This document shows, piece after piece, positions 5,161 to 5,274 of a DNA stretch of 5,274 bases (position 1 is the stretch's first letter; the number at the start of each line of letters is the position of its first letter). Origin of the DNA: Bdellovibrionales bacterium (GTDB lineage: Bacteria; Bdellovibrionota; UBA2361; JAGRAS01); the NCBI GenBank assembly GCA_020434465.1, contig JAGRAS010000140.1:1-5274 (forward strand). The letters are read 5' to 3'. Made by a program: the position numbers and the translations under genes. The notes below the pieces were generated by a model. It worked only from the letters and a program-made list of their open reading frames with translations. It was not told the DNA's origin and ran no database searches.

Positions 5161-5274
5161 ATGCAAAGAACTATTCACATCATATTAGCTCTTACCTTTC
5201 TTAGTTATGTCTACTGCTTTGCAGTAAATATTCCAAACGCAGATGATTTTGGAATGTACTTCGATACACTTTTT
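5161..5274 (+). CDS. Membrane protein, N-terminal part only (possible polytopic glycosyltransferase-like protein)
   Basis: Thirty-eight codons run from the ATG to the right edge without a stop: a hydrophobic helix (about residues 5-22, rich in Ile, Leu, Val, Tyr) followed by NIPNADDFGMYFDTLF. An alternative TTG start at 5149 adds four residues (MVIK) and fits the AGGAGG at 5129 better; an in-frame stop at 5128-5130 limits the frame upstream. A first helix followed by a short loop with Asp-Asp resembles the start of GT-C-fold polyprenyl-sugar-dependent glycosyltransferases and related polytopic proteins, but that is a guess from very little sequence. The helix has no clear signal-peptidase site, so a membrane anchor is more likely than secretion. 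It is divergent from the barrel operon. Confidence 0.65.
   Translation, partial: MQRTIHIILALTFLSYVYCFAVNIPNADDFGMYFDTLF

Overview
The window is AT-rich (roughly two thirds A+T by eye). It carries four complete protein genes and two genes cut by the window edges, with no tRNA, rRNA, CRISPR array or insertion sequence that I could see. A Gram-negative bacterium is indicated by an outer-membrane-type beta-barrel with a signal peptide. A low-GC gammaproteobacterium is the best guess, because the carbonic anhydrase lines up with E. coli Can from memory, including the register of the N-terminus and the numbering of the zinc ligands. The genus cannot be read from the sequence.

Layout, left to right. 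Bases 1-154 (minus) hold the beginning of a secreted protein with a clear signal peptide, cut by the left edge. Bases 236-892 (minus) encode a type II beta-carbonic anhydrase (can). A 145-base divergent intergenic region follows. Bases 1038-2981 (plus) encode a 647-residue CPA2/Kef-type monovalent cation:proton antiporter with C-terminal RCK (TrkA-N and TrkA-C) domains. Its stop codon lies inside a very strong perfect hairpin (2966-3012), followed at once by a second, imperfect hairpin (3015-3043). Converging on this from the right is a two-gene minus-strand operon: a very acidic 240-residue outer-membrane barrel protein (4226-4948), then, 17 bases downstream, a 371-residue protein I do not recognise (3093-4208). 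A 212-base divergent region (4949-5160) contains short inverted motifs, candidate promoters and a second copy of the 3015-3043 hairpin repeat. The window ends in the first 38 codons of a plus-strand membrane protein (5161-5274).

How the genes may work together. The carbonic anhydrase interconverts CO2 and bicarbonate plus a proton, and the divergent antiporter moves protons against K+ or Na+, so a joint role in cytoplasmic pH and bicarbonate homeostasis is plausible but inferred from position only. The barrel and the unrecognised protein are very probably co-transcribed and are the least understood part of the window. The structures that the genes do not explain are the 22-pair stem over the antiporter stop codon and the dispersed palindromic repeat, whose second copy runs into the ribosome binding site of the right-edge gene.
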